From NCBI GenBank assembly GCA_017962225.1, contig JAGCVT010000098.1:1-35563 (forward strand): 35,563 nt of DNA, in the 5' to 3' direction. This document shows, one piece after another, positions 15,608 to 24,613 of the stretch. The position numbers were made by a program, and so were the translations under genes. The stretch's first letter is position 1; every line of letters starts with the position of its first letter. The notes beneath the pieces are model-generated. The model was given only the letters and a program-made list of their open reading frames with translations. It made no database searches and was not told where the DNA came from. The DNA is from Lachnospiraceae bacterium (GTDB lineage Bacteria; Bacillota; Clostridia; Lachnospirales; Lachnospiraceae).

Positions 15608-17584
15608 ATGAATTTAAACGATTTAAAGAATGTATCAATCAAAGAATTAAAAGGGGTAGGCGATAAAAACGCCGCCCTTTTTGCGCGTTTAGGGATAGAA
15701 TCAGTATATGATCTGATTTCATATTTTCCGAGAACTTATAAAAAAATGCCGCCTCTTTCAAAGGTAAATGAACTAAAAGAAGGAGAACTCTGTGCGGTCA
15801 GACTTACTGTAGACGATGATTTTTATTTTAAGAAAACTGCCAATAATGCAGTTACAACAGTCTCCGGATATGATGCAACCGGAAAAGTATCCATGACTTT
15901 TTTCAGAGTCACATATCTTAGAAACCTTCTTAAAAAAGGCAGCGAATGGGTATTTTTAGGAGTTGTAAAAAGAAAAGGCAGACATTATGCTTTTGAAATG
16001 CCTGAAATTCACAAGATTTCAGAATATATTGAGAGTCTTAAGAATCTTCAGCCTGTTTATCCTTTAACTAAAGGCATTAATTCCAAGACTATTTCAAAGT
16101 ATGTAAATGCATCTATAGATCATTATTCGCCTTTTAATGATTCGTTAAGCGAAAATATAGTCGAAGAATTCAAATTTCCGACATTATCCAGAGCTTTGGC
16201 GGATATTCATTTTCCTGTTGATTCCGAAGATTACATTAATGCAAGAAACAGACTTGCGTTTGAAGAGTTTTATGATTTCTTCATTGAATTAAACGATATC
16301 AAAAAAGCTTACAATCGTTTAAAATCCGGTTATGTATTCATAGAGACTGCCGAATATGCGCGTTTTAAGACGCAGATTCCGTTTGAATTAACCAAAGGGC
16401 AGAATGATGCTTTAAATGATATTTTAGAAGATTTAACAGGCGGATACGTAATGAACAGACTCGTTCAGGGTGACGTAGGCTGCGGTAAGACAATTATTGC
16501 TTTCCTTTCATGCGTATTATGCGCTTCCAACGGTTTTCAGAGTGCCTTTATGGCTCCTACCGAAGTTCTGGCAGCACAGCATTTTACGAAGTTTAAGGAT
16601 TTAAATGAAAGATATTCACTGAATTTAAATATTGCATTTTTATCAGGTTCAACAACGGCTTCTCAGAGAAAAGAGATTTTAAGCGGATTATCCGACGGAA
16701 GTATTAATCTTGTTGTCGGAACGCATGCTCTTATAGAAGATAATATTGAATTTGAAGACCTCGCTCTTGTAATTACAGACGAACAGCACAGATTCGGCGT
16801 TTTACAGAGAGAAACCTTAAACGAAAAAGGCAATACTCCTCATGTATTAAGCCTTTCCGCAACACCTATTCCCAGAACACTGGCTTCGGTTTATTATACA
16901 GGGCTGCAGGTATCTGTTATTAAAGACAAGCCTTCCAACAGAATTCCTATTAAAACAGGATTAAGAAGTGCCAACGACAGACTAGACGGATTGAGATTTT
17001 TATATACAAAGGTTAAAGACGGTCAGCAGGCGATAATTGTCTGTCCGATGATTGAAGAAAACGAAGATACAAATCTTTCGAATGTAACCGATTACACAAA
17101 GTTTTTAAAAGATTTAATGCCCAAGGATGTAAGAATCGGAATCCTTCACGGCAGAATGAAAAATAACGAAAAGAACCGTGTAATGCAGTATTTTGCAAAC
17201 GGTGATATTGATATTCTTGTTTCAACAACTGTTATTGAAGTCGGTATCGACGTTCCGAATGCTACGGTTATTTTAATCGAAAATGCTGAAAGATTCGGCC
17301 TTGCCACGCTACACCAGTTAAGAGGACGTGTCGGCAGAGGCAAACTTGAATCATTCTGTATACTCATAAACGGCTCCGGAAAAGAAGAAGAGAACGAGAG
17401 ATTAAATGTAATGCTTGAATCCGATGACGGTTTTTATATTGCCGATGAGGACTTAAGGTTAAGAGGTCCGGGAGATTTAACAGGCGTAAGACAAAGCGGC
17501 GATGTAAGATTTAAGATAGCCGATATTTACAGAGACAGAGATTTGTTCTTTAAAGCAAAAGAATTTGCCGATGCATTATATTAA
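15608..17584 (+). CDS. recG: ATP-dependent DNA helicase RecG
   Basis: RecG unwinds and remodels stalled forks and junctions. The 658-residue protein has an N-terminal wedge/OB region (about 60-135), the helicase core with Walker A GDVGCGKT (288-295) and DEQHRFG (391-397), motif SATPIPRTLA, and the C-terminal motif VIEVGIDVPNA with QLRGRVGRG. The length is close to the usual 680. It starts four bases after yloV; the terminator hairpin begins inside its stop codon. The RecG-specific C-terminal DLRLRGPGDLTGVRQSG is intact. Confidence 0.96.
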   Translation: MNLNDLKNVSIKELKGVGDKNAALFARLGIESVYDLISYFPRTYKKMPPLSKVNELKEGELCAVRLTVDDDFYFKKTANNAVTTVSGYDATGKVSMTFFRVTYLRNLLKKGSEWVFLGVVKRKGRHYAFEMPEIHKISEYIESLKNLQPVYPLTKGINSKTISKYVNASIDHYSPFNDSLSENIVEEFKFPTLSRALADIHFPVDSEDYINARNRLAFEEFYDFFIELNDIKKAYNRLKSGYVFIETAEYARFKTQIPFELTKGQNDALNDILEDLTGGYVMNRLVQGDVGCGKTIIAFLSCVLCASNGFQSAFMAPTEVLAAQHFTKFKDLNERYSLNLNIAFLSGSTTASQRKEILSGLSDGSINLVVGTHALIEDNIEFEDLALVITDEQHRFGVLQRETLNEKGNTPHVLSLSATPIPRTLASVYYTGLQVSVIKDKPSNRIPIKTGLRSANDRLDGLRFLYTKVKDGQQAIIVCPMIEENEDTNLSNVTDYTKFLKDLMPKDVRIGILHGRMKNNEKNRVMQYFANGDIDILVSTTVIEVGIDVPNATVILIENAERFGLATLHQLRGRVGRGKLESFCILINGSGKEEENERLNVMLESDDGFYIADEDLRLRGPGDLTGVRQSGDVRFKIADIYRDRDLFFKAKEFADALY

Positions 17585-17613
17585 AGGTTTCTTTTATGAG
17601 AAACCTTTTTTTA
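17583..17613 (+). terminator. Terminator after recG
   Basis: AAAGGTTTC at 17583-17591 pairs with GAAACCTTT at 17600-17608, followed by TTTT. The 5' arm overlaps the recG stop codon. Confidence 0.85.
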
Positions 17614-17654
17614 TGAAAAAATGAACCTTTTATGATTTTGCGACATTTATTTAG

Positions 17655-17666
17655 TGAAAGCTTTCA
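17655..17666. promoter_or_regulatory. 12-base palindrome upstream of the ECF sigma gene
   Basis: TGAAAGCTTTCA is a perfect palindrome 21 bases before the sigma-factor ATG and just upstream of its ribosome site. It could be a repressor operator; no factor can be named. Confidence 0.4.
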
Positions 17667-17687
17667 AGAAACTGCGAGAGGTACTAA

Positions 17688-18221
17688 ATGACTAAACATG
17701 ATTTGGAAAAACTGATTGAAATACGCGGTAAGGATATATATCAGTTTTGTTATCACTTAACAGGAAGCCGTGAAGACGCCGATGATTTGTACCAGGAAAC
17801 TCTTTACAAAGCTTTTGAAAAGATACAAAAGATTGAAGACAGTGAGGATTCTTCTTTTATAAACGAACGAAATTACTGCCTGGGAATTGCAACGAGATTA
17901 TATAAAAATATAAACCGTAAAAAAATGAGAAGAAAAGAAGAATCGTTGGATGACGAGAAATTTGATTATAATCCGGAGCTTTCATCAGACTTTAGTACGG
18001 AGAAAAAGGTCGAAGAAAAAGAACTTTACACTCTTTTAAGGAAAAGCATTCATGAACTTCCCATTAAACAAAGACAAGTTGTTTATCTCTTTTATTTTGC
18101 GGATATGTCTTTAAAGGAAATCGGTAATTGTTTACGAATCCCCGAAGGTACCGTAAAAAGCAGATTAAACACGGCAAAAGGCTCGCTTAAGATTAAACTG
18201 GAGGAAAAAGGTTATGAGTAA
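17688..18221 (+). CDS. ECF-type RNA polymerase sigma factor
   Basis: This 177-residue protein is an extracytoplasmic-function sigma factor with only regions 2 and 4. Region 2 lies near residues 10-80 (IYQFCYHLTGSREDADDLYQ, where DADDLYQ is the core-binding helix), and region 4 near 118-170 (ELPIKQRQVVYLFYF, then a helix-turn-helix ending RIPEGTVKSRL). The gene overlaps the next by eight bases, and that gene encodes a one-helix membrane protein, the common arrangement for a sigma factor held by an anti-sigma. GAGAGG at 17674-17679 is the ribosome site. Its target genes are not visible. Confidence 0.9.
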   Translation: MTKHDLEKLIEIRGKDIYQFCYHLTGSREDADDLYQETLYKAFEKIQKIEDSEDSSFINERNYCLGIATRLYKNINRKKMRRKEESLDDEKFDYNPELSSDFSTEKKVEEKELYTLLRKSIHELPIKQRQVVYLFYFADMSLKEIGNCLRIPEGTVKSRLNTAKGSLKIKLEEKGYE

Positions 18222-19104
18222 AGAAGACCAAATGATCAAAGAAGCTTTAATAATTGATATAAATGCTTCGGATGAATTAAACAGGAAAATTATAGAAAAC
18301 GTTGGTAAGAAAAAGAGTAATGCATATATTTTACGCGTGGCAGCGATAGCAGCATCGTTTTTTGCCATAGTTCTCGGGACAGGAATCATCGCAAATGCTG
18401 CTACCGATAACGGAATCATTGAATATGTTAAAGGTGTAATCGACAACAGATTTTATGTATTTGGCAACGGAAGCGATACCGAAACTTCATTTGTTGAAAT
18501 GGACGGCCAAAATGTCCAGCAGGTTGATTTTAAGGATGACCAAGTTGTGTTCTACAATCCCATTGAAGACTGCGAAACAGAATATTCGCTTTATTTAAAA
18601 GTTAAGGGCGACGGAACGGATGATTTTATTCTTTTATCCGCCAGTGTTGACGAAGGTGCTTCTACAGAAGAACTTTACTATACAATTAAAGGCTGCTTTT
18701 GGTACACTTTAAAATTAAAAGAATTTCAGGATGCCGACAAAAAGGCACAGATTATTGCCGGTTTAAGAGAAGCTGCCGGAAACGCTGATATTGATGCAAT
18801 AAAAAATGCATTAAATGATCTGGCTGACGAATATGAAGGAAACAGAAGAGTCTTTTTCTTTAATTTCCCGGCTGAAATTTATAACACTAATGAAAGGACA
18901 ATCGTATATGAAGATATAACGGATCTGCCTCTCGGAGACTCAGCGATTATAGTAAATACCGTCAACGATGAAAAGACTTTTATCTTTGAAATTACCGTAT
19001 CCGAAAATGAAAATCTTATAGATTATAATTATGGTAATTTGTATTCGGATGAATATTATCAGGAACTGACCGACAAGAATTTACCGATATATGACTTAAG
19101 ATAA
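18214..19104 (+). CDS. Putative anti-sigma factor with external domain
   Basis: This 296-residue protein has a short cytosolic N-terminus (1-38), one membrane helix (about 39-62, AAIAASFFAIVLGTGIIANA) and a large external region with no domain that I recognise. Its start overlaps the ECF sigma gene, with GGAGG at 18200-18204, so the two are translated together; by analogy the N-terminal part would bind and hold the sigma factor. No zinc-anti-sigma HxxxCxxC motif is present. The external part is rich in Asp/Glu and aromatic residues (FYNPIEDCETEYSLYLKVKG) and could be the sensor. The anti-sigma role is inferred from gene context only. Confidence 0.68.
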   Translation: MSKEDQMIKEALIIDINASDELNRKIIENVGKKKSNAYILRVAAIAASFFAIVLGTGIIANAATDNGIIEYVKGVIDNRFYVFGNGSDTETSFVEMDGQNVQQVDFKDDQVVFYNPIEDCETEYSLYLKVKGDGTDDFILLSASVDEGASTEELYYTIKGCFWYTLKLKEFQDADKKAQIIAGLREAAGNADIDAIKNALNDLADEYEGNRRVFFFNFPAEIYNTNERTIVYEDITDLPLGDSAIIVNTVNDEKTFIFEITVSENENLIDYNYGNLYSDEYYQELTDKNLPIYDLR

Positions 19105-19118
19105 TATTCGTTTTGGAT

Positions 19119-19156
19119 ATCCGGGACAGAAAAATCTGTCCCGGATTTTTTGTTTT
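19119..19156 (+). terminator. Terminator after the sigma/anti-sigma operon
   Basis: A perfect 12-base stem (ATCCGGGACAGA with TCTGTCCCGGAT, AAAA loop) at 19119-19146 is followed by TTTTTGTTTTT. Confidence 0.95.
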
Positions 19157-19167
19157 TAATCATAAAA

Positions 19168-19217
19168 TACATGATGTGGTCATTTGTTTATAAATCCACC
19201 ATATCGTGTATTTTTTT
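19168..19217 (+). terminator. Second hairpin with T-run before the topoisomerase promoter
   Basis: A 13-base stem at 19168-19180 with 19198-19210 includes two G-U pairs and encloses a 17-base loop; seven T follow. The G-U pairs form only in a plus-strand RNA. It may be a back-up terminator. Confidence 0.55.
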
Positions 19218-19238
19218 CTTTTATTTGTGTATCTTTTA

Positions 19239-19247
19239 TGATATAAT
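19239..19247 (+). promoter_or_regulatory. Extended -10 promoter of the topoisomerase operon
   Basis: TGATATAAT is a perfect -10 with the upstream TGN extension. No good -35 is seen at 16-18 bases, which fits extended -10 promoters. Transcription would start near 19254. Confidence 0.62.
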
Positions 19248-19253
19248 TTGAAA

Positions 19254-19285
19254 GAATGCGAAAGAATGTTCGCATGAAGGCATTC
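19254..19285 (+). promoter_or_regulatory. Alternative hairpins at the 5' end of the topoisomerase leader
   Basis: ATGCGAA (19256-19262) pairs with TTCGCAT (19269-19275), while GAATGC (19254-19259) can pair instead with GCATTC (19280-19285). The two share bases and cannot form together. The hairpin sits at the predicted start of the transcript. Confidence 0.4.
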
Positions 19286-19347
19286 AGTTTAAAAATGACT
19301 TTAAAATTCTTGCAATTTAAAGAATTCTCAAATAAACGGAGATTAAA

Positions 19348-21270
19348 ATGGCACCTAAAAAAGAAGTTTATGATTCAAGTTCGATTATGGTCCTCGAAGG
19401 TCTTGAACCCGTCAGGGAAAGACCGGGTATGTATATCGGTTCGACATCTACCAAAGGACTTAATCATCTTGTATACGAAATAATGGATAACTCTGTCGAT
19501 GAGCATATGGCGGGTTACTGCGATACCATCAATGTTACGCTTAATGCTGACGGTTCGGCGACAGTTTCCGATAACGGACGAGGTATTCCCGTAGACAGAC
19601 ATGAAAAAGGCATTACCGCAGAACGTATTGTACTTACCACGCTTCATGCAGGAGGTAAGTTTAATAATGACGTTTATAAGAATGCCGGCGGTCTTCACGG
19701 TGTCGGAAGTTCTGTAGTAAATGCCTTGTCCAAAAGATTTGATATTACCGTTAAAAGAGACGGATGCATTTACAAGGATGCTTATGAATTCGGTAAGCCC
19801 GTGCTTGAACTTGAAGACGGCCTTTTACCTGTATGCGGTAAGACGAGAGAAACAGGTACAAGCATAACTTTTACGCCCGACGATACGATTTTTGAAAAAA
19901 CATATTTCAGATCTGAGGATATTAAATCAAGAATCCATGAGACCGCATATTTAAATCCCGGACTCACAATAGTTTTTGAAGACAAGCGTGATGTAAAAGA
20001 AAAAATCGTTTATCACGAAGAAGAAGGTATAAAAGGCTTCGTAAAAGACTTAAATGTCGGAAAAGAAGCATTGCATGACGTAATCTGTCTTCACGGGCAG
20101 AGTGAGCATGTAATCGTAGACTGTGCTTTTCAGTACGTGGATGAGTTCCATGAAAATGTTTTAGGCTTCTGTAACAATATCTATAACGCAGAAGGCGGTA
20201 CACATGTTACAGGTTTTAAGACAATCTTTACACAGGTTATAAATAACTATGCAAGATCACTGGGTATCTTAAAAGACAAAGATCCTAACTTTACCGGTGC
20301 GGAAGTAAGAAACGGTCTTGTATGTGTACTTTCAATCAAACATCCCGAGCCCAGATTTGAAGGCCAGACAAAGACCAAGCTTGATAATCAGGACGCGGCA
20401 AAAGCTGTTTCAAAGGTTATAAACGACGAAGCTCAACTTTTCTTTGACAGAAATCTTGAAACTTTAAAGACAATCATCGGCTGTGCCGAAAAAGCCGCAA
20501 AGATAAGAAAAGCAGAAGAAAAAGCCAAGACAAATATGCTTACAAAGCAGAAGTTTTCCTTTGATTCAAACGGAAAGCTTGCAAACTGCGAATCAAAAGA
20601 AGCCGAGAAGTGTGAAATTTTTATCGTAGAAGGTGATTCCGCCGGCGGTTCGGCAAAGACAGCAAGAAACAGAAAATACCAGGCTATTCTTCCTATCAGA
20701 GGTAAAATCCTTAACGTAGAAAAAGCAAGTATGGATAAAATCCTTGCAAATGCAGAGATTAAGACCATGATAAATGCTTTCGGCTGTGGATTTTCAGAAG
20801 GCTTTGGTAATGATTTTGATATTACTAAATTAAGATATGACAAAATCATTATTATGGCCGATGCCGATGTCGACGGTGCGCATATCAGTACGCTTTTACT
20901 GACTCTGTTCTACAGATTTATGCCCGAACTTATCTTTGAAGGACATGTATATATCGCAATGCCGCCTCTTTACAAGGCGATTCCTTCTAAGGGTGAAGAA
21001 GAGTATCTCTACGATGATGCTGCTCTTGCTTCTTACAGAAAGAAGCATAAAGGTCCTTTTACTCTTCAGAGATACAAAGGTCTTGGTGAAATGGATGCTG
21101 AGCAGCTCTGGGAGACCACACTCGATCCCGAGAGACGGAATTTAAAGCAGGTAACCATAGAAGATGCTTCTATGGCCTCGAAACTTACTGAGCTTTTAAT
21201 GGGCAACGATGTAGGCATAAGACGTGAATATATTTACAAGCATGCAAATGAAGCAGAACTTGACATATAA
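19348..21270 (+). CDS. parE: Type IIA topoisomerase subunit B (ParE/GyrB-like)
   Basis: This 640-residue ATPase subunit has the GHKL fold (E44 and N48 in YEIMDNSVDE, and LHGVGSS near 116-122), the QTKTKL transducer loop (340-345), a TOPRIM domain with EGDSAGG (428-434) and DADVDG (505-510), and the C-terminal QRYKGLGEMDAEQLWETTLD. Motifs alone do not separate GyrB from ParE, but the partner subunit lacks the gyrase box and the genes lie away from a dnaA-recF context, so topoisomerase IV, which separates daughter chromosomes, is the better reading. The start at 19348 has ACGGAG at 19336-19341. It has its own promoter and a structured leader, and the subunit A gene follows 27 bases later. Confidence 0.85.
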   Translation: MAPKKEVYDSSSIMVLEGLEPVRERPGMYIGSTSTKGLNHLVYEIMDNSVDEHMAGYCDTINVTLNADGSATVSDNGRGIPVDRHEKGITAERIVLTTLHAGGKFNNDVYKNAGGLHGVGSSVVNALSKRFDITVKRDGCIYKDAYEFGKPVLELEDGLLPVCGKTRETGTSITFTPDDTIFEKTYFRSEDIKSRIHETAYLNPGLTIVFEDKRDVKEKIVYHEEEGIKGFVKDLNVGKEALHDVICLHGQSEHVIVDCAFQYVDEFHENVLGFCNNIYNAEGGTHVTGFKTIFTQVINNYARSLGILKDKDPNFTGAEVRNGLVCVLSIKHPEPRFEGQTKTKLDNQDAAKAVSKVINDEAQLFFDRNLETLKTIIGCAEKAAKIRKAEEKAKTNMLTKQKFSFDSNGKLANCESKEAEKCEIFIVEGDSAGGSAKTARNRKYQAILPIRGKILNVEKASMDKILANAEIKTMINAFGCGFSEGFGNDFDITKLRYDKIIIMADADVDGAHISTLLLTLFYRFMPELIFEGHVYIAMPPLYKAIPSKGEEEYLYDDAALASYRKKHKGPFTLQRYKGLGEMDAEQLWETTLDPERRNLKQVTIEDASMASKLTELLMGNDVGIRREYIYKHANEAELDI

Positions 21271-21297
21271 AAGAAATAAGAAAGAGATTTACAGATA

Positions 21298-23535
21298 ATG
21301 GCCGGAAAAGTAATTAAAACAGAATATTCCGAAGTAATGAGCAAATCCTTTGTGGATTATGCGATGAGCGTTATTACCGCAAGAGCTCTTCCCGATGTAA
21401 GAGACGGTTTAAAGCCTGTTCAGAGAAGAGTTTTATATGATATGCATGAACTCGGTATCAGACACGACAAGCCTTACAGAAAGTCTGCAAGAATTGTCGG
21501 CGATACAATGGGTAAATATCATCCTCACGGCGATTCTTCGATTTATGATTCGCTTGTAGTAATGACGCAGGAGTTTAAAAAAGGTCTTGCTTTAATTGAC
21601 GGTCACGGCAACTTCGGTAATATCGAGGGTGATTCGGCCGCTGCAATGCGTTATACCGAAGCCAGACTAAAACAGATTACCGAAGAGGCTTTCCTTGCGG
21701 ACCTGGACAAGGATATTGTCGATTTCGTGCCCAACTTTGACGAGACCGAAAAAGAACCGAGTGTTTTACCTGTTAAATTTCCTAACATTCTTGTAAACGG
21801 TTCCGAAGGTATAGCCGTAGGTATGGTTACAAGCATACCTCCTCACAATTTAGGAGAGGTAATTGATGCGACTTTAGCGTTTTTGAACGATCCTTACATG
21901 ACTACAAGTGACCTTATGAAATATGTAAAAGGTCCGGATTTCCCTACAGGGGGAATTGTAATTAACGAAGATGAACTTCTTAATATCTACGAAACCGGTG
22001 TGGGCAAGATTAAAGTCCGCGGTAAAGTTGAAATCGAAAAAGGCAAGAACGGAAAGACAAATCTTGTAATCACAGAGATTCCTTATCCGATGATCGGTGC
22101 TAATATATCGAAGTTTTTATCTGATATTGCAGCACTTTATGAATCAAAGAAAGCTCTCGATATTGTTGATATATCCAATCAGAGTTCTAAAGAAGGCATT
22201 CGTATCGTCATCGAATTAAAGAGAGATACCGATATCGAAAACTTCAAGAACATGCTTTATAAGAAAACAAAGCTTGAAGATACTTTCGGCGTAAATATGC
22301 TTGCAATATCAAAGGGCAAGCCCGAAACCATGTCTTTAAGAGACATTATTGCCGACTGTGTTGAGTTTTCTTATGAATTCAACAACAGAAAATACACCAA
22401 TCTTTTAGCCAAGGAAGAAGAGAAGCGTGAAATACAGGAAGGTTTGATTCGTGCATGCAATGTTATAGACCTTATCATTGAGATTTTACGAGGTTCAAAA
22501 GACCGCGCCATGGCTAAAAAGTGCCTTGTGGAAGGCATTACGGACGGCATTCATTTTAAATCCAAAGAATCAAAGATTATGGCTATGCAGCTTATGTTCA
22601 CTGAAAAGCAGGCAAACGCCATTCTTGAAATGAGACTTTATAAGCTTATAGGTCTTGAACTGGATGCCCTCGTAAAAGAACATGAGCAGACAATGGCAAA
22701 TATCTTCAGATACGAGGATATTCTTGAAAGAAAGAGTTCCATGACTCAGGTTATTGCCGAGGAATTAAAAGAACTCAAAAAACAGTATGCAGTTCCGAGA
22801 AGAACCGTTATCACCAACGAAGGAGAAGCTGTTTACGAAGAAAAGAAGATGGAAGAGATGGACGTTTACGTTCTTATGGATAGATTCGGATATGTTAAGG
22901 CTGTCGATCTTCCCACATACGAAAGAAACATTGAATCCATAAAAGAAGAAAGCAAATTTGCTGTTCTTTGCAAGAATACAGGCAAGGTTTGTCTATTCAG
23001 CGATAACGGTATGCTTTATACCGCAAAGGTTTCGGATATTCCTTTAGGAAAGATACGAGATAAAGGCATTCCTATCGACAATATTACAACTTACACATCA
23101 AATGATTCATCAATACTTCTTTTATGCTCTCAGTCCGATCTGAATCTTTTCAGACTCATATTCGTATCCAAGATGAGTTATATGAAGGTTGTAGACGGCG
23201 GAGAATTCGATGTTACAAGAAAGACCATCCAGGCAACAAAACTCATGGACGGCGACAGAATCTGTTCGGTAAGCATTTATAACGAGCAGAAGAACATAAT
23301 ACTTATTTCTAACGACGGATATTTCCTTAAATTCCCGATTGATCAGATTCCCGAGAAGAAAAAGATGGCCGTCGGCGTAAGAGGCATGAAATTAAATGAT
23401 GATGCTTTGATTGACAAAGTATTCTTCACAGGTAATGCAATCGAATCGGTTATCAATTATAATGATTATGAAATTCCTTCGGGAAAGATTAAACTTGCAA
23501 ACCGTGACAGTAAAGGAAATAAGTTAAGACTGTAA
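21298..23535 (+). CDS. parC: Type IIA topoisomerase subunit A (ParC-like)
   Basis: This 745-residue subunit cuts and rejoins DNA. The catalytic tyrosine is Y119 in AAMRYTEARL, and the quinolone-contact region HPHGDSSIYD has Ser80 and Asp84, the same positions as in E. coli ParC. The breakage-reunion core is followed by a coiled region (about 425-490) and a short C-terminal beta domain. The GyrA box (QRRGGKG type) is absent; the equivalent place reads PLGKIRDKGIP, and the protein is shorter than most GyrA (800-880). This favours decatenating topoisomerase IV over gyrase. No strong ribosome site is seen apart from AAAGAGA. rsmD overlaps the stop by one base. Confidence 0.83.
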   Translation: MAGKVIKTEYSEVMSKSFVDYAMSVITARALPDVRDGLKPVQRRVLYDMHELGIRHDKPYRKSARIVGDTMGKYHPHGDSSIYDSLVVMTQEFKKGLALIDGHGNFGNIEGDSAAAMRYTEARLKQITEEAFLADLDKDIVDFVPNFDETEKEPSVLPVKFPNILVNGSEGIAVGMVTSIPPHNLGEVIDATLAFLNDPYMTTSDLMKYVKGPDFPTGGIVINEDELLNIYETGVGKIKVRGKVEIEKGKNGKTNLVITEIPYPMIGANISKFLSDIAALYESKKALDIVDISNQSSKEGIRIVIELKRDTDIENFKNMLYKKTKLEDTFGVNMLAISKGKPETMSLRDIIADCVEFSYEFNNRKYTNLLAKEEEKREIQEGLIRACNVIDLIIEILRGSKDRAMAKKCLVEGITDGIHFKSKESKIMAMQLMFTEKQANAILEMRLYKLIGLELDALVKEHEQTMANIFRYEDILERKSSMTQVIAEELKELKKQYAVPRRTVITNEGEAVYEEKKMEEMDVYVLMDRFGYVKAVDLPTYERNIESIKEESKFAVLCKNTGKVCLFSDNGMLYTAKVSDIPLGKIRDKGIPIDNITTYTSNDSSILLLCSQSDLNLFRLIFVSKMSYMKVVDGGEFDVTRKTIQATKLMDGDRICSVSIYNEQKNIILISNDGYFLKFPIDQIPEKKKMAVGVRGMKLNDDALIDKVFFTGNAIESVINYNDYEIPSGKIKLANRDSKGNKLRL

Positions 23536-24083
23536 TGAGAGTAATCGCAGGTACTGCCAGAAGCATCAATTTAATAACGCCAAAAGGTTTTGATACAAGA
23601 CCTACCACAGACAAGTACAAAGAGACTTTATTTAACTGTCTGCAGTCATATATCGGCAACTGTGTATTTGTAGATTTGTTCGCGGGTTCCGGTGCAATAG
23701 GCATCGAAGCTTTAAGCAGAGGTGCGGCAAAAGCTTACTTCTGTGACAATTCGAAAGAAGCGATTAACTGCGTAAAGGAAAATCTTGCTAAAACCAGACT
23801 CTCGGATAAAGCTGTTGTTTACAAGGAAGATGTTTCGTTTTTTGTAAAAAACAGAATAAAAGAAGTTCCCGACATCATTTTCCTGGATCCGCCTTTTAAA
23901 CTTCATGCGGAAAAAGAAATCATTCCTTTGCTTGTTAATCAAGAATTAATTGGCGAAGATACTATTCTTGTAGTAGAATGCGATTATGATGCAGAATTTG
24001 ATTTTCTGGAAGATTTAAACCTTGAAATTTTTAAGATGAAAGAGTATAAAACCAATAAACATGTTTTTATTGAAAAGAAATAG
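23535..24083 (+). CDS. rsmD: 16S rRNA (guanine-966-N2)-methyltransferase RsmD
   Basis: RsmD methylates G966 of 16S rRNA near the P site. The 182-residue protein starts MRVIAGTARS and shows SAM motif I (VDLFAGSGAIGIEALSRGA, 46-64) and the catalytic DPPF at 118-121, all standard. Its ATG shares a base with the stop of the topoisomerase gene (TAATG), so it is probably translationally coupled. The rsmD-coaD order that follows is conserved in many Firmicutes. Confidence 0.95.
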   Translation: MRVIAGTARSINLITPKGFDTRPTTDKYKETLFNCLQSYIGNCVFVDLFAGSGAIGIEALSRGAAKAYFCDNSKEAINCVKENLAKTRLSDKAVVYKEDVSFFVKNRIKEVPDIIFLDPPFKLHAEKEIIPLLVNQELIGEDTILVVECDYDAEFDFLEDLNLEIFKMKEYKTNKHVFIEKK

Positions 24084-24095
24084 AAAGGCACTGAA

Positions 24096-24581
24096 ATGAA
24101 CAGAGCAATCATCTATCCCGGCAGTTTTGATCCTGTAACTTACGGCCATATCGATATTATCAAAAGAGCGGCAAAAAATTATGATACCGTATATGTTTCC
24201 GTTTTGGACAATAATAAAAAAAGTCCCTTGTTTACAGTTGAAGAACGTGTTAAAATGTTAAAAGATGTGACTAAGGATTATGACAATGTTGTAATCGAAA
24301 CATTCAGGGGACTTCTTATAGATTATGCCCGCGAAAAAGACGTTCACGTTGTTTTAAGAGGTTTGAGAGCCTTAACCGATTTTGAATACGAGCTTCACAT
24401 GGCTCAGACGAATTACCTGATATCGGGCGGATGGCTTGAAACCGTTTTTCTTTCAACTGATTTGGAATATTCATATCTTTCTTCAACAACAGTAAGAGAG
24501 ATTGCTAGTTTCCACGGTGACGTTTCAAAATTTGTACCTGAATGCGTTGCAGAAAGTTTATACAAAAAATTTGGATATTAA
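24096..24581 (+). CDS. coaD: Phosphopantetheine adenylyltransferase
   Basis: This enzyme joins AMP to 4'-phosphopantetheine, the penultimate step of coenzyme A synthesis. The 161-residue protein has the nucleotidyltransferase HxGH-type motif (GSFDPVTYGHID, 9-20, with H18), VVLRGLRALTDFEYE near 85-99, and the SSTTVREI motif of the second ATP site. It follows rsmD by 12 bases, and AAAGG precedes the ATG at 24096. Confidence 0.96.
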   Translation: MNRAIIYPGSFDPVTYGHIDIIKRAAKNYDTVYVSVLDNNKKSPLFTVEERVKMLKDVTKDYDNVVIETFRGLLIDYAREKDVHVVLRGLRALTDFEYELHMAQTNYLISGGWLETVFLSTDLEYSYLSSTTVREIASFHGDVSKFVPECVAESLYKKFGY

Positions 24582-24613
24582 TAAAAAATATTGATTTTTA
24601 GAGGGGAAATTCA

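Noticed and set aside
17623..17645. ECF-type promoter TGAACC...CGAC before the sigma gene
   Set aside because: The 13-base spacing is shorter than the usual 15-17, so it is kept only as a weak hint and not listed as a feature.
20433..20849. Open frame of 138 codons on the minus strand
   Set aside because: It is antisense to the conserved TOPRIM region of the topoisomerase gene.
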